Shown one piece after another: positions 22,391 through 29,319 of a stretch of DNA of 36,574 bases. The DNA comes from Candidatus Brennerbacteria bacterium (GTDB taxonomy: Bacteria; Patescibacteriota; Minisyncoccia; UBA6257; GWB1-50-10). The first letter of the stretch is position 1. Each line of letters starts with the position of its first letter. Below the pieces are notes generated by a model. That model saw only the letters and a program-made list of their open reading frames with translations. It was not told the DNA's origin and did not search any database. The position numbers and the translations under genes are program-made. The stretch lies in contig JACPEK010000006.1 of NCBI GenBank assembly GCA_016183535.1, forward strand, positions 1 through 36,574, in the 5' to 3' direction.

Positions 22391-22462
22391 TAGCCCCAAG
22401 GAGAATCGAACTCCTGTTTGTACCGTGAGAGGGTACCGTCCTAGCCACTAGACGATGGGGCC
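22391..22462 (-). tRNA. tRNA-Glu, anticodon CUC
   Basis: The cloverleaf folds fully. The acceptor GGCCCCA pairs with TGGGGCT (G1-U72 wobble) and the discriminator is A. The D stem is GTCT/GGAC, the anticodon stem GTACC/GGTAC encloses CTCTCAC, and the T stem AGGAG/CTCCT has the TTCGATT loop. CCA is not encoded. Its first 15 bases overlap the end of the GIY-YIG ORF. Confidence 0.95.
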
Positions 22463-22702
22463 AATCAGTCTTTCAATCGCTTCACGCTTCTTCCACGATT
22501 TCACCCGTAATTCTCTTCGGCGCGCTTCTTGTCTTGTAGGAAACGATTCTGTATATACTACCTTCCAAGGTCGGTGTACCTTCGTTGACTTTACCTCACC
22601 GCGATTGTGCTTCGCAAGCCGTTTCTTGATACCTTCCGTTGAACCAACGTAGTAACGTTGATTCTTGAGCGACTCCAAGATATAAAACGTGTGTTCCGTA
22701 GA
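22448..22702 (-). pseudogene. GIY-YIG nuclease domain ORF without a normal start codon
   Basis: A single-domain GIY-YIG protein of the small YhbQ/UPF0213-like type. The frame reads HTFYILESLKNQRYYVGSTE, with the second motif YYVG, then KKRLAKHNRG with the conserved Arg, and closes with the catalytic-type region TESFPTRQEARRRELRVKSW and KKREAIERLIG. The first usable codon is TTG at 22676-22678, which falls inside the first strand (YILES). The residues before it (FYI, the GIY part) are in frame, but a TGA at 22703-22705 blocks any longer start. It has either lost its start or uses a non-standard one. The last codons (GPIV and the stop) are the first bases of tRNA-Glu. Confidence 0.75.
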
Positions 22703-22753
22703 TCATCCCGATTTGCTACCACATCGAGGACTCGCGACTCTGTCGGAGCTAGT

Positions 22754-22837
22754 CCCGATTTCTTCTCCGCTACTGCGGAGCTAAGAAATCGAGGATCCTC
22801 GATTTCTCAACCACGATTCATCGTGGGAGAAATCGGG
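22754..22837 (-). other. Nested multi-hairpin element downstream of murF
   Basis: An outer stem CCCGATTTCT (22754-22763) / AGAAATCGGG (22828-22837) encloses three further hairpins. These are CTCCGC/GCGGAG (22765-22780), a 24-base perfect palindrome at 22784-22807 centred on GGATCC, and CCACGAT/ATCGTGG (22811-22826). Another partial CCCGATTT copy lies at about 22709. Such a clover-like fold could be a structured RNA at the 3' end of the murF transcript or a palindromic repeat element. No known class is recognised. Confidence 0.6.
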
Positions 22838-22865
22838 AACGATGGCGCCGTACCTGACTACCAAG

Positions 22866-24191
22866 TTACTCCAATTCTCCGTCATCGTACAATCCCTTCT
22901 CATGGAACCACTGCGGTTCCTGCCGCACGAGAAGTTCCTCGGCGCGCATAGGCTCCCGCATAAACCGCTTCACCACCCGCTCGAGGCGCACCCCTTGCGA
23001 AGCTTTGAAAAGCACAACGTCCCCTTCCTTGAGCGCGTCATCGAGATAGTGCGCGGCGTCGGCGAGGGTAAGAAATGAATGAATTTTCCCTTTCGACATA
23101 CCGCCCGCGAGCGCGGCTTCCGCCGCGAATTTCGCGCGATGACCCACCGTTACCAACACATCGGCGACTTTCGCCGCCTGCGTTCCGATTTCCTCGTGCG
23201 CCGGAACCGTAAACTTTCCCAATTCGAGCATATCTCCCACAACCGCGATTTTTCGGGATCCGCCAAGTTCCTTCAAAGTATCGAGCGCGTCTTTTGTCGC
23301 GAGCGGAGAGGCATTATAGGTCGAATCAACGAGTAACGTACCGCGAATGCCGGGGATCGCCCGTAAACGACCCGGCGGCGTCACGCACGATTCGAGTCCC
23401 GCCGCGATTTCGGCGAGATTCATCCGGAACGCGATGCCCACCGCGGCGGCGGCGCCCGCCGCATACGCCGCGGCAGCCCCGAGCGCGTTTGCCATACGTA
23501 CCGGCACGACGGCGCCGCCGTAGGAAAGTTTGAAGCGAAGTTCCGCATTCCCGTTTTCAAGCACGTTCCGCAAAACCATAAGTTTTACACCCGCTTCTTC
23601 TCCGAACCCAAATGTAATCACTCTCCCCTTCACGAGATTCGCCGCACTTGCCACCTTCGGATCGTCGGCATTCAACACCGCAAATCCATCTTCCGTGACC
23701 GCTTTCACCAGTTTTGTCTTTTCCCGAAACAGCATTTCCGGCCCCGCGAAAAATTCTACGTGCACCGGTATGTCTCCCATCGCGGTCACTACCGCAACAT
23801 CGGGCGCGGCGATCCGAACCAGACGATCCATGTCGCCGGGCCGATCAATGGCGTACTCCAACACCAGCACTTCCGGATATTCCGGGTCGCGCACAATGAG
23901 CCGATAGCACGCAGTGAGAATAACTTCGCACCAGAAGCGCACTCCACCGCTCCGCTCCGTGCCGCTTATGATAGTAAGCGGCACGCCAAGCTCGTTATTA
24001 AAACTCTTTGCGGCGGCGCGCACCCGATACCTTCGCGCGAGCACCGCGCCGATCGCCTCCTTCGCGGACGTCTTGCCAACGTTACCGGTCACTGCCACTA
24101 CGCCCGGCGTATACCGCAGGATGGTGAGGCGCGCGAGGAGCCTCAATTTCCACATGAGAAGCTTGAGAAGCAATAATTTCATTCCACTCAT
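22866..24191 (-). CDS. murF: UDP-N-acetylmuramoyl-tripeptide--D-alanyl-D-alanine ligase
   Basis: MurF completes the cytoplasmic peptidoglycan precursor by ATP-dependent addition of D-Ala-D-Ala. The P-loop GNVGKTS is at 36-42. LVLEYAIDRPGDMDRLV, AVLNADDPKV and the C-terminal VDSTYNASPLATKDALD with VVGDMLELG are Mur-ligase landmarks. The 441 residues are slightly short because the N-terminal substrate domain is reduced to one hydrophobic helix-like stretch (KLLLLKLLMWKLRLLARL), which may bind the membrane. MurT-like or cyanophycin synthetase families are less likely. It is the last gene of the mraZ-rsmH-ftsL-ftsI-murF series, 61 bases after ftsI. Confidence 0.88.
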   Translation of the reverse strand: MSGMKLLLLKLLMWKLRLLARLTILRYTPGVVAVTGNVGKTSAKEAIGAVLARRYRVRAAAKSFNNELGVPLTIISGTERSGGVRFWCEVILTACYRLIVRDPEYPEVLVLEYAIDRPGDMDRLVRIAAPDVAVVTAMGDIPVHVEFFAGPEMLFREKTKLVKAVTEDGFAVLNADDPKVASAANLVKGRVITFGFGEEAGVKLMVLRNVLENGNAELRFKLSYGGAVVPVRMANALGAAAAYAAGAAAAVGIAFRMNLAEIAAGLESCVTPPGRLRAIPGIRGTLLVDSTYNASPLATKDALDTLKELGGSRKIAVVGDMLELGKFTVPAHEEIGTQAAKVADVLVTVGHRAKFAAEAALAGGMSKGKIHSFLTLADAAHYLDDALKEGDVVLFKASQGVRLERVVKRFMREPMRAEELLVRQEPQWFHEKGLYDDGELE

Positions 24192-24252
24192 AGTTCGCCC
24201 TTAACTTTACCCACCCAACTACAACAAGTAAACGAGGTGCGCGGTGCGCGGC

Positions 24253-25845
24253 TTATTCACGGGACAGGTTATCCGGCGGAACACGATAGTACGTCAAAAG
24301 AAACTCCGCGAGGCTTCGAAATGCCGGCACGACCGTAATCCCGGCAAGCTCTCCCACTTTGGGACGGTCGAGTTTCACCAGTACGACGAAACGCGGATCA
24401 GACACCGGCGCCGTACCGACAAACGTATGAATAAGTTCATCGGAATAGCCGCCGTTTTCGAAATCCGGAATGAACGCAGTGCCGGTTTTTCCGGCCACCC
24501 GATAACCCGCGATCACCGCCACCTTGTTCACGTTGACCGTCGATTCCATCATACGGAGCACCGCCGCCGCCGCTTCTTTCGAAACCGCCCGCCCTGCCCT
24601 ACGCGACGGAGCGTCCTTAAGAATCGAGGGGGTGAGCCGCACGCCTCCGTTCGCGAGGGTCGCATAGGCGTTCACAAGCTGGAGCGGCGTTACCGCCGTT
24701 CCCTGGCCGAACGAGGCGGTGGCAAGTTCGATGGATTTCGTGTCGGGCTTGGTGAGATTTTTCAGACTGCCCGCAACTTCCTCCGGCGCGCCGATTCCCG
24801 TTACCGCGCCGAATCCGAATTTTTCCAGATAGTCCACATACCGCTCGCGGCCGAGACGCTCCGCCGCAAACACGCTACCAGTGTTGATGGAACGCTCAAT
24901 CACGTTCGTCATCGTTACCGTACCGTACACTCTGTTATCAAAATTATGAATCGTTCTTCGGTCGCGCGTGACCGACCCCTTATCCATATAGGTCGTCTCC
25001 GGCGTAACGGCGCCCGCGTCGAGCGCCGAGGCCATCGTAATCGCTTTCATCACCGATCCGGGCTCGTAGACGTACGAGAACGCGGGATTTAAAAACCTTG
25101 CGATGGGCGCCACGCGATACTCGTTCGGGTCGAAATCCGGCTTCGACACCACCGCGAGGAGTGCGCCGGTTTTCGGATCCTCCACTATGACGGTGCCTCC
25201 CGTCGCGCCGTATTCGCCGATGAGACGCGCGAGCGCGCCTTCCGCTTCCGTCTGCACAAAGGGGTCAATCGAGAGGTGGCGATCTTCGCCTTCCGCGAGC
25301 GCATCCTCAAAATATTTTTCGGCTCCGTAGAGCCCCCGTGGAACGTTCGTGTCCGCATTCAATCCCACAAAACCCATAAGATGGGAAGCGAACGATCCGC
25401 GCGGATAGGAACGATACTGCTTTGTGCCGGTATAAATTCCTTCTGGCGCTTCCCGGAGAGCGGCGACCAGTTCCGATGATATTTTCTCTGCAAGAAGCTT
25501 AAAAAGATTCTTCTTCTCCGAGAATGTTTTTTCGAGCGAATCCGCCGAGACGCCGAGGAGCGGCGCGAGAAATCCCGCGGCTTCCTTCGCGTCCTCAATC
25601 TCTTTCGGCACCGCGTACACCACCGATTCGTTACGGTTCACTGCGATCGGAACCGCCGTGTCGTTCCGGTCGGTAAAAAAAATACTTCCGCGGCGAAGCG
25701 AGAGTTGTTGCAAAGCTTCCGCGCGCGCGGAGGCGCGCGCGGAGTGTTCCTCCCCATGGAGAATCTGGAGTTGGTAGAGGTTGAACCCTACAAGTACAAA
25801 AAGAAGCGCAAAACCGAAATTCAATAAGAAGAAACGGAGCGCCAT
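24253..25845 (-). CDS. ftsI: Peptidoglycan transpeptidase, class B penicillin-binding protein
   Basis: Cross-links septal peptidoglycan. One N-terminal transmembrane helix (about 4-25) is followed by the RRGSIFFTDRND N-terminal motif of class B PBPs (about 51-62), a dimerisation/linker region, and the penicillin-binding domain. Its active-site triad is intact: SVMK (S264, K267), SIN (S319-N321) and KTG (K453-G455). The 530 residues have no PASTA repeats. The position after rsmH and an FtsL-like gene supports FtsI over other class B enzymes. Its start overlaps the ftsL-like gene by 25 bases. Confidence 0.93.
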   Translation of the reverse strand: MALRFFLLNFGFALLFVLVGFNLYQLQILHGEEHSARASARAEALQQLSLRRGSIFFTDRNDTAVPIAVNRNESVVYAVPKEIEDAKEAAGFLAPLLGVSADSLEKTFSEKKNLFKLLAEKISSELVAALREAPEGIYTGTKQYRSYPRGSFASHLMGFVGLNADTNVPRGLYGAEKYFEDALAEGEDRHLSIDPFVQTEAEGALARLIGEYGATGGTVIVEDPKTGALLAVVSKPDFDPNEYRVAPIARFLNPAFSYVYEPGSVMKAITMASALDAGAVTPETTYMDKGSVTRDRRTIHNFDNRVYGTVTMTNVIERSINTGSVFAAERLGRERYVDYLEKFGFGAVTGIGAPEEVAGSLKNLTKPDTKSIELATASFGQGTAVTPLQLVNAYATLANGGVRLTPSILKDAPSRRAGRAVSKEAAAAVLRMMESTVNVNKVAVIAGYRVAGKTGTAFIPDFENGGYSDELIHTFVGTAPVSDPRFVVLVKLDRPKVGELAGITVVPAFRSLAEFLLTYYRVPPDNLSRE

Positions 25846-26132
25846 GGGGAGAAAGTGAGGTATTCCGGATTCCGTTCTACGACGAGTCCGCGCTCCGCCG
25901 CGAGCGATTTGAGCTTCGAAGAATCCAGTTTCTTATAGAGCGCGTTTTTGAGATCCGCATTCGCTTCGCGCGCGCGCTCCACTGCTTTCTTTAATTCTCC
26001 CACTTCATAGCGCTCGGCCGCGAGCGCGTTGTACTCGAGTATATAAAATCCGCCGCCCACAATAAGGAGCGCGAAGAGCGAAACGAGAAAATATCTCAAT
26101 GTGAAATGTTGGTGAGGTTTGATGATAGTCAT
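25821..26132 (-). CDS. FtsL-like cell-division protein
   Basis: The product has 103 residues: a short cytoplasmic N-terminus, one transmembrane helix (about 13-32, YFLVSLFALLIVGGGFYILE), then a heptad-like coiled coil (ERYEVGELKKAVERAREANA) and a short C-terminal tail (LAAERGLVVERNPEYLTF). This is the FtsL layout, a divisome protein acting with FtsB and FtsQ to activate FtsI/FtsW. Sequence conservation in FtsL is too low for a firm call by eye. Position between rsmH and ftsI is the main support. Confidence 0.75.
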   Translation of the reverse strand: MTIIKPHQHFTLRYFLVSLFALLIVGGGFYILEYNALAAERYEVGELKKAVERAREANADLKNALYKKLDSSKLKSLAAERGLVVERNPEYLTFSPWRSVSSY

Positions 26133-26169
26133 GAAATTCGGCGAGGAGAAAGTGGTTGGTAGTGAGTAG

Positions 26170-27042
26170 TCAAAGCATTTGCAAGGCTCTTAATTTTGCG
26201 GAGCGACTACGGGGATTTGCGAGTATTTCGGCGCGGGAAGGTTTTACCACATGCTTCGTGAGTAGCTTGGCCCTGCCGGACTTCGCGAGTGTTTTGAATC
26301 CTTCTTTTACAAACCGGTCTTCGAGGGAATGAAATGTGATGACGACCACTCGTCCGCCCGAGCGCACAATTTCCGGAAGGCGCGCAATGGTCGTCCGAAC
26401 ATTTTCAAGTTCATGGTTCACCGCGATGCGGAGCGCCATAAAGACTTTTGTCGCGGGGTGGATCTTTCCTTTTCTCGTGCCCCCCGCGCGCGCCACCACC
26501 TCCGCAAGCGCGCCGCTCGTGCGGATCGGCTGTTTCCTACGCGCCAAGACGATAGCGTGCGCGTACTTTGCGGCGTTCGGCTCCTCGCCGTGTTCACGGA
26601 AGATACGCGAAAGTTCGGCAACCGACGCGCCGGCAACCAATTTTGCGGCGGTGATGCCGCACCGCGTGTCATACCGCATGTCGAGCAACTCGTCGCGTTG
26701 AAAAGAAAATCCTCTCCCGCCCGCCTCAAGCTGGTCGGATGAAAGCCCAAGATCAAGGAGGAGTCCATCCGTCTTCGGCAATTTCTGCCGTTCGAGAATT
26801 GCGGGAAGCGCGGCGTACGAATCGTGCACAAAAATGGCGTTCGCGGAGTTCGCGAGCGCACGCTTCGCGCGCGCGAGCGCGTCCGCATCCGCATCCACTC
26901 CGAGTAGTCGCCCGCGCGGGCCGATCCTCCGGAGTATTTCCTTCGCGTGTCCGCCGCCGCCGAGGGTACCGTCAATCACAAAGTCGCCCTCATGGAGATT
27001 CAACGCCGCAATCGTTTCCTCTAAAAGAACGGGAGCATGCAT
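26170..27042 (-). CDS. rsmH: 16S rRNA (cytosine-1402-N4)-methyltransferase
   Basis: RsmH (MraW) methylates C1402 in the ribosomal P site with S-adenosylmethionine. It opens HAPVLLEETIAALNLHEGD and has the SAM motif DGTLGGGGHAKEIL (24-37). DLGLSSDQLEAGGRGFSF, the catalytic-loop region MALRIAVNHELENVRTT and VVITFHSLEDRFVKEGF follow. The 290 residues are slightly short of the ~310 usual. It lies nine bases downstream of mraZ, in the standard dcw order. Confidence 0.96.
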   Translation of the reverse strand: MHAPVLLEETIAALNLHEGDFVIDGTLGGGGHAKEILRRIGPRGRLLGVDADADALARAKRALANSANAIFVHDSYAALPAILERQKLPKTDGLLLDLGLSSDQLEAGGRGFSFQRDELLDMRYDTRCGITAAKLVAGASVAELSRIFREHGEEPNAAKYAHAIVLARRKQPIRTSGALAEVVARAGGTRKGKIHPATKVFMALRIAVNHELENVRTTIARLPEIVRSGGRVVVITFHSLEDRFVKEGFKTLAKSGRAKLLTKHVVKPSRAEILANPRSRSAKLRALQML

Positions 27043-27051
27043 GTACGACCT

Positions 27052-27483
27052 TTATATGCCGAGCGCTCCCAGTTGCTCGGCGATTTCGTCGGAAGCGGAT
27101 TCCGTCCGCGATTTGTATCTCTTCCACGTCCCTTCATCCCATACCTCCAAACGGTTCATCACTCCCGCCACCACGGCGAGTTTGGAAAGTCCGGCATACT
27201 CGCGAAGGTAATCGGGAATGAGGATGCGTCCCTGCCCGTCGAGTTCGACGTCCGAGGCGCCCGCCAGCATGAGACGCGCGAAGGCCCGTGAGTTTGCCTG
27301 CGCGAGTGGCAAGGCGATGAGTTTCTCCGCAAGCTTCTCCCACTCTTTCATGCCGAAAACAAAAAGGCAGTGATCGAGACCGCGCGTGATGATGGCGCCT
27401 TCCTTAAGTTGGACGCGGAACTTCGCGGGAAGCGCAATACGCCCCTTCGGGTCTATCGAATGTTTGTATTCGCCGAGGAGCAT
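27052..27483 (-). CDS. mraZ: Transcriptional regulator MraZ
   Basis: MraZ is a ring-forming DNA-binding protein of two swapped-hairpin AbrB-like repeats that represses its own dcw operon. The first repeat starts LLGEYKHSIDPKGRIALPAK and the second ASDVELDGQGRILIPDYL, each with the DxxGRxxxP pattern. The 143 residues are normal. It is the first gene of the operon. There is no SD before the ATG. Confidence 0.96.
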   Translation of the reverse strand: MLLGEYKHSIDPKGRIALPAKFRVQLKEGAIITRGLDHCLFVFGMKEWEKLAEKLIALPLAQANSRAFARLMLAGASDVELDGQGRILIPDYLREYAGLSKLAVVAGVMNRLEVWDEGTWKRYKSRTESASDEIAEQLGALGI

Positions 27484-27495
27484 AATGTTTTATAG

Positions 27496-27543
27496 TTATC
27501 CCCAGATTGAGGCCTTATCCACACGGTTATCCACAATTCCCCA
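27496..27543 (-). promoter_or_regulatory. Candidate MraZ boxes overlapping TTATCCACA motifs
   Basis: On the minus strand TGGGG (27543-27539), TGGAT (27533-27529) and TGTGG (27523-27519) are each separated by five bases. This is the 10-bp periodicity of MraZ boxes (TGGGN repeats), though two units are degenerate. The same stretch contains two perfect TTATCCACA 9-mers (27515-27523, 27527-27535) and TTATCCCCA (27496-27504), which match DnaA boxes. It lies between the promoter and the mraZ ATG. Confidence 0.55.
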
Positions 27544-27555
27544 CTTCTTGCCACT

Positions 27556-27582
27556 ATTCTAGCACACTTCCCTCCCCGTCAA
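27556..27582 (-). promoter_or_regulatory. Promoter of the mraZ/dcw operon
   Basis: TTGACG (complement of 27577-27582) and an extended -10, TGC-TAGAAT (hexamer complement of 27556-27561), are 15 bases apart. The short spacer is compensated by the TGn extension. The leader would be about 65 nt and contains the candidate MraZ boxes. Confidence 0.6.
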
Positions 27583-27878
27583 CACAAACAAACACCCTGT
27601 CAGTTCATGGGCTGGCGGGGTAAAAGTTCTTTATTTTACTATCGTTCTAAAATTTTCAGTGGCGAGTTATCAACATATTGTTCACCCGGCGTACATAAGA
27701 AGAAAGAAGTTAGTTTTGTGCGGTATTCTTGAATTGGTCCAAATCGCTTTCGCTCTTCGATAAGCTCGTGGCGAGGAAAGCCCCCGTGAATCCGCCAGCT
27801 GGCGGACGGAAAGGTGGCGCCTGCCCGCCGAAGCCTCGACGCGGGCCGAGAGCCGCGCCGCTGACAATTTCCATTCTC
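27583..27878. other. Non-coding stretch before the recombinase fragment
   Basis: No supported gene. It holds a degraded copy of the first ~25 bases of the 91-bp inverted repeat (27717-27744, GTATTCTTGAATTGGTCC), a TTATCAACA 9-mer (27667-27675), the 16-bp palindrome (27791-27806), and a GC-rich stretch encoding no recognisable protein. The plus-strand frame open across 27729-27878 does not resemble the recombinase tail it runs into. Confidence 0.5.
27791..27806. repeat. 16-bp palindrome, intergenic copy
   Basis: TCCGCCAGCTGGCGGA, identical to the copies inside thrS and dnaJ. Confidence 0.85.
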
Positions 27879-28158
27879 ATGTCCCAAAAGGTCGCGCTAA
27901 ACGAAAAAATCACCGACTTTGAGACAAAAGGGTTGTCTTGGCTCGAACCGGCTCGTGAGTTCGTAAAATCCTTAAATCAAGCCGCGAATCTGGTTCAAAC
28001 AGATAATCTTTCCGAATTGCCAACATTTCTGAAAAACATAGGCTCGAACCATATCTTGCAGAATCGCCAATTCGTTTTCACCCCCAAAATCCAATACAGA
28101 TTAGTCGCCGAGCGGAGCGAGGCGAACCAAAACCGCTTGATTTTTCCTTTCTGGTGCA
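27879..28158 (+). pseudogene. Serine recombinase C-terminal fragment
   Basis: The frame reads MSQKVALNEKITDF, WLEPAREFVKSLNQAANL, LSELPTFLKNIGSNHILQNR and FVFTPKIQYRLVAERSE. The first part continues exactly where the truncated recombinase at the left window edge stops (LLSQKIAFVEKITDF), so it is the tail of a related gene. Catalytic, recombinase and zinc-ribbon domains are missing. The last codons read into the 3' end of the oppositely oriented tRNA-Val. It is a leftover of an element once integrated at this tRNA. Confidence 0.7.
28066..28158. repeat. 93-bp repeat at the tRNA-Val 3' flank
   Basis: About 90% identical to 1138-1230. It spans the end of the recombinase fragment and the last bases of tRNA-Val (CCA end plus discriminator). 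Confidence 0.75.
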
Positions 28159-28226
28159 CCCTGCAGGGATCGAACCTGCTACCTCTCCGATGTGAACGGA
28201 GCGTTCTACCAATGAACTAAGGGTGC
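28152..28226 (-). tRNA. tRNA-Val, anticodon CAC
   Basis: The cloverleaf is complete. The acceptor GCACCCT pairs with AGGGTGC and the discriminator is A. The D stem is GTTC/GAAC, the anticodon stem CTCCG/CGGAG has the loop TTCACAT, and the T stem is GCAGG/CCTGC with TTCGATC. A 3' CCA is encoded, unlike tRNA-Glu in this window. It lies just downstream of the rplJL terminator. Confidence 0.95.
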
Positions 28227-28242
28227 GCACATTGAGTAAAAC

Positions 28243-28276
28243 AAAACGACATCGCTTTTTCAAGCGATGTCGTTTT
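28243..28276 (-). terminator. Terminator after rplL
   Basis: AAAACGACATCGCTT (28243-28257) and AAGCGATGTCGTTTT (28262-28276) form a 15-bp perfect stem with a TTTC loop, 15 bases after the rplL stop. It separates rplL from tRNA-Val. Confidence 0.8.
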
Positions 28277-28290
28277 GACATGCGCGCGAG

Positions 28291-28656
28291 CTACTGCAAT
28301 TCAACAGTAGCCCCCGCTTCCTCAAGCTTCTTCTTTAATTCTTCCGCCTCCTCCTTTTTCAAGCCCTCCTTTACCGGTTTTGGCGCGCCATCCACAACGT
28401 CCTTCGCTTCTTTCAAACCAAGGCCCGTTGCCTCTTTCACAGCTTTAATGACGTTGATCTTCAGGTCGCCCGCGGCTTTAAGCACCACCGTCCAGGCGGT
28501 CTTCTCTTCCGCCGCCGCGGCACCCGCACCGGCCCCCGCAACTGCCATCGCCGCCGCCGAGACGCCGAACTTTTCTTCAAGCGCTTTCACGAGTTCCGCG
28601 AGCTCGAGCACACTCAACTTCTCAACTTTCTCGATGATGTCGTTGTATTTTTCCAT
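28291..28656 (-). CDS. rplL: 50S ribosomal protein L7/L12
   Basis: The stalk protein that recruits translational GTPases. The N-terminal dimerisation helices ([20 protein letters not shown]), an Ala/Gly-rich hinge (about 38-50) and the C-terminal domain ([20 protein letters not shown], then [20 protein letters not shown]) are all present in 121 residues. It lies four bases downstream of rplJ and ends at a strong terminator. Confidence 0.98.
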   Translation of the reverse strand: MEKYNDIIEKVEKLSVLELAELVKALEEKFGVSAAAMAVAGAGAGAAAAEEKTAWTVVLKAAGDLKINVIKAVKEATGLGLKEAKDVVDGAPKPVKEGLKKEEAEELKKKLEEAGATVELQ

Positions 28657-28660
28657 ATAT

Positions 28661-29152
28661 TTAATTTATTTTCTTCGCCCTTTCGTTCAACACGGTCATA
28701 AACTGGCGGATGGGAACCGTAAGCATGCCGACAAGCTGACCCAGGAGAATCTCCCGCGGAGGAAGCGCGCCATAACGTGTCACATCCACGCCCTCGAAAA
28801 ACTTTTTTTCTTTGAGGTCAAAGCCGCCCAAAATTTTGAACGACTCCTTTCCTTTCGAGAACTTGTAGGTCACACCCGCGGTTTCGACAAGATCCTTCGA
28901 CGAGAACACGACCCCAAGCTGGCCCGCAAGGGACTTCGGATCAAACTCGATCCCCTGTTCCTTAAGCATCAGCTTAAAGAGTCGTTTTTTGACCACCGCG
29001 AACGCCGCTCCCATAGCGCGGAGTGTTTTACGGAACGAATTCAATTCCGCGGTCGGCACGCCGGTGAAATCTGCGAGGACGAGTGTTTCGCTCGCCTTTA
29101 TTCCCTTCACACCACTCTCTATTGCTTCCTTCTTTTGTGCTTTTGTTTTCAT
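28661..29152 (-). CDS. rplJ: 50S ribosomal protein L10
   Basis: L10 anchors the L7/L12 dimers to 23S rRNA. The N-terminal rRNA-binding domain reads [20 protein letters not shown], with [15 protein letters not shown] following. The C-terminal helix that binds L12 ([20 protein letters not shown]) closes the 163-residue protein. An L10-type leader with a terminator-like hairpin lies directly upstream, as expected for autogenous control by the L10-L12 complex. Confidence 0.96.
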   Translation of the reverse strand: MKTKAQKKEAIESGVKGIKASETLVLADFTGVPTAELNSFRKTLRAMGAAFAVVKKRLFKLMLKEQGIEFDPKSLAGQLGVVFSSKDLVETAGVTYKFSKGKESFKILGGFDLKEKKFFEGVDVTRYGALPPREILLGQLVGMLTVPIRQFMTVLNERAKKIN

Positions 29153-29262
29153 TTATAGGACAAATAAAAACGTCTGCGACCTTTACCGCAGACGACTGCC
29201 TAATTTTTAGGCTTCCTCGGCGGGATTTACTGGTGTTCCAAACCCACTGTCTACGGACAACT
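29153..29262 (-). promoter_or_regulatory. Ribosomal protein L10 leader
   Basis: On the minus strand the leader reads GTCCGTAGACAGTGGGTTTG, then a segment ending CCCGCCGAGGAAG like the L10-leader consensus. A GCCTAA/TTAGGC hairpin (29198-29212) and a strong hairpin CGTCTGCG/CGCAGACG (29171-29194) with five U residues follow. The last hairpin ends some 14 bases before the rplJ ATG. It suggests attenuation in addition to, or instead of, translational repression. Confidence 0.75.
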
Positions 29263-29319
29263 AGATAGTAACAGGAAGGTAGAGAAAGTCAATTTTATAA
29301 AGAAGCTGCGTATGCGACA

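Noticed and set aside
27496-27535. Chromosomal origin of replication, from three DnaA-box-like 9-mers
   Set aside because: No dnaA or dnaN nearby, no AT-rich unwinding region next to it, and the motifs sit in the mraZ leader where they fit degenerate MraZ boxes.
27729-27878. Plus-strand coding extension upstream of the recombinase tail
   Set aside because: The Pro/Gly/Arg-rich translation passes through the 16-bp palindrome and does not resemble recombinase sequence; likely chance read-through.
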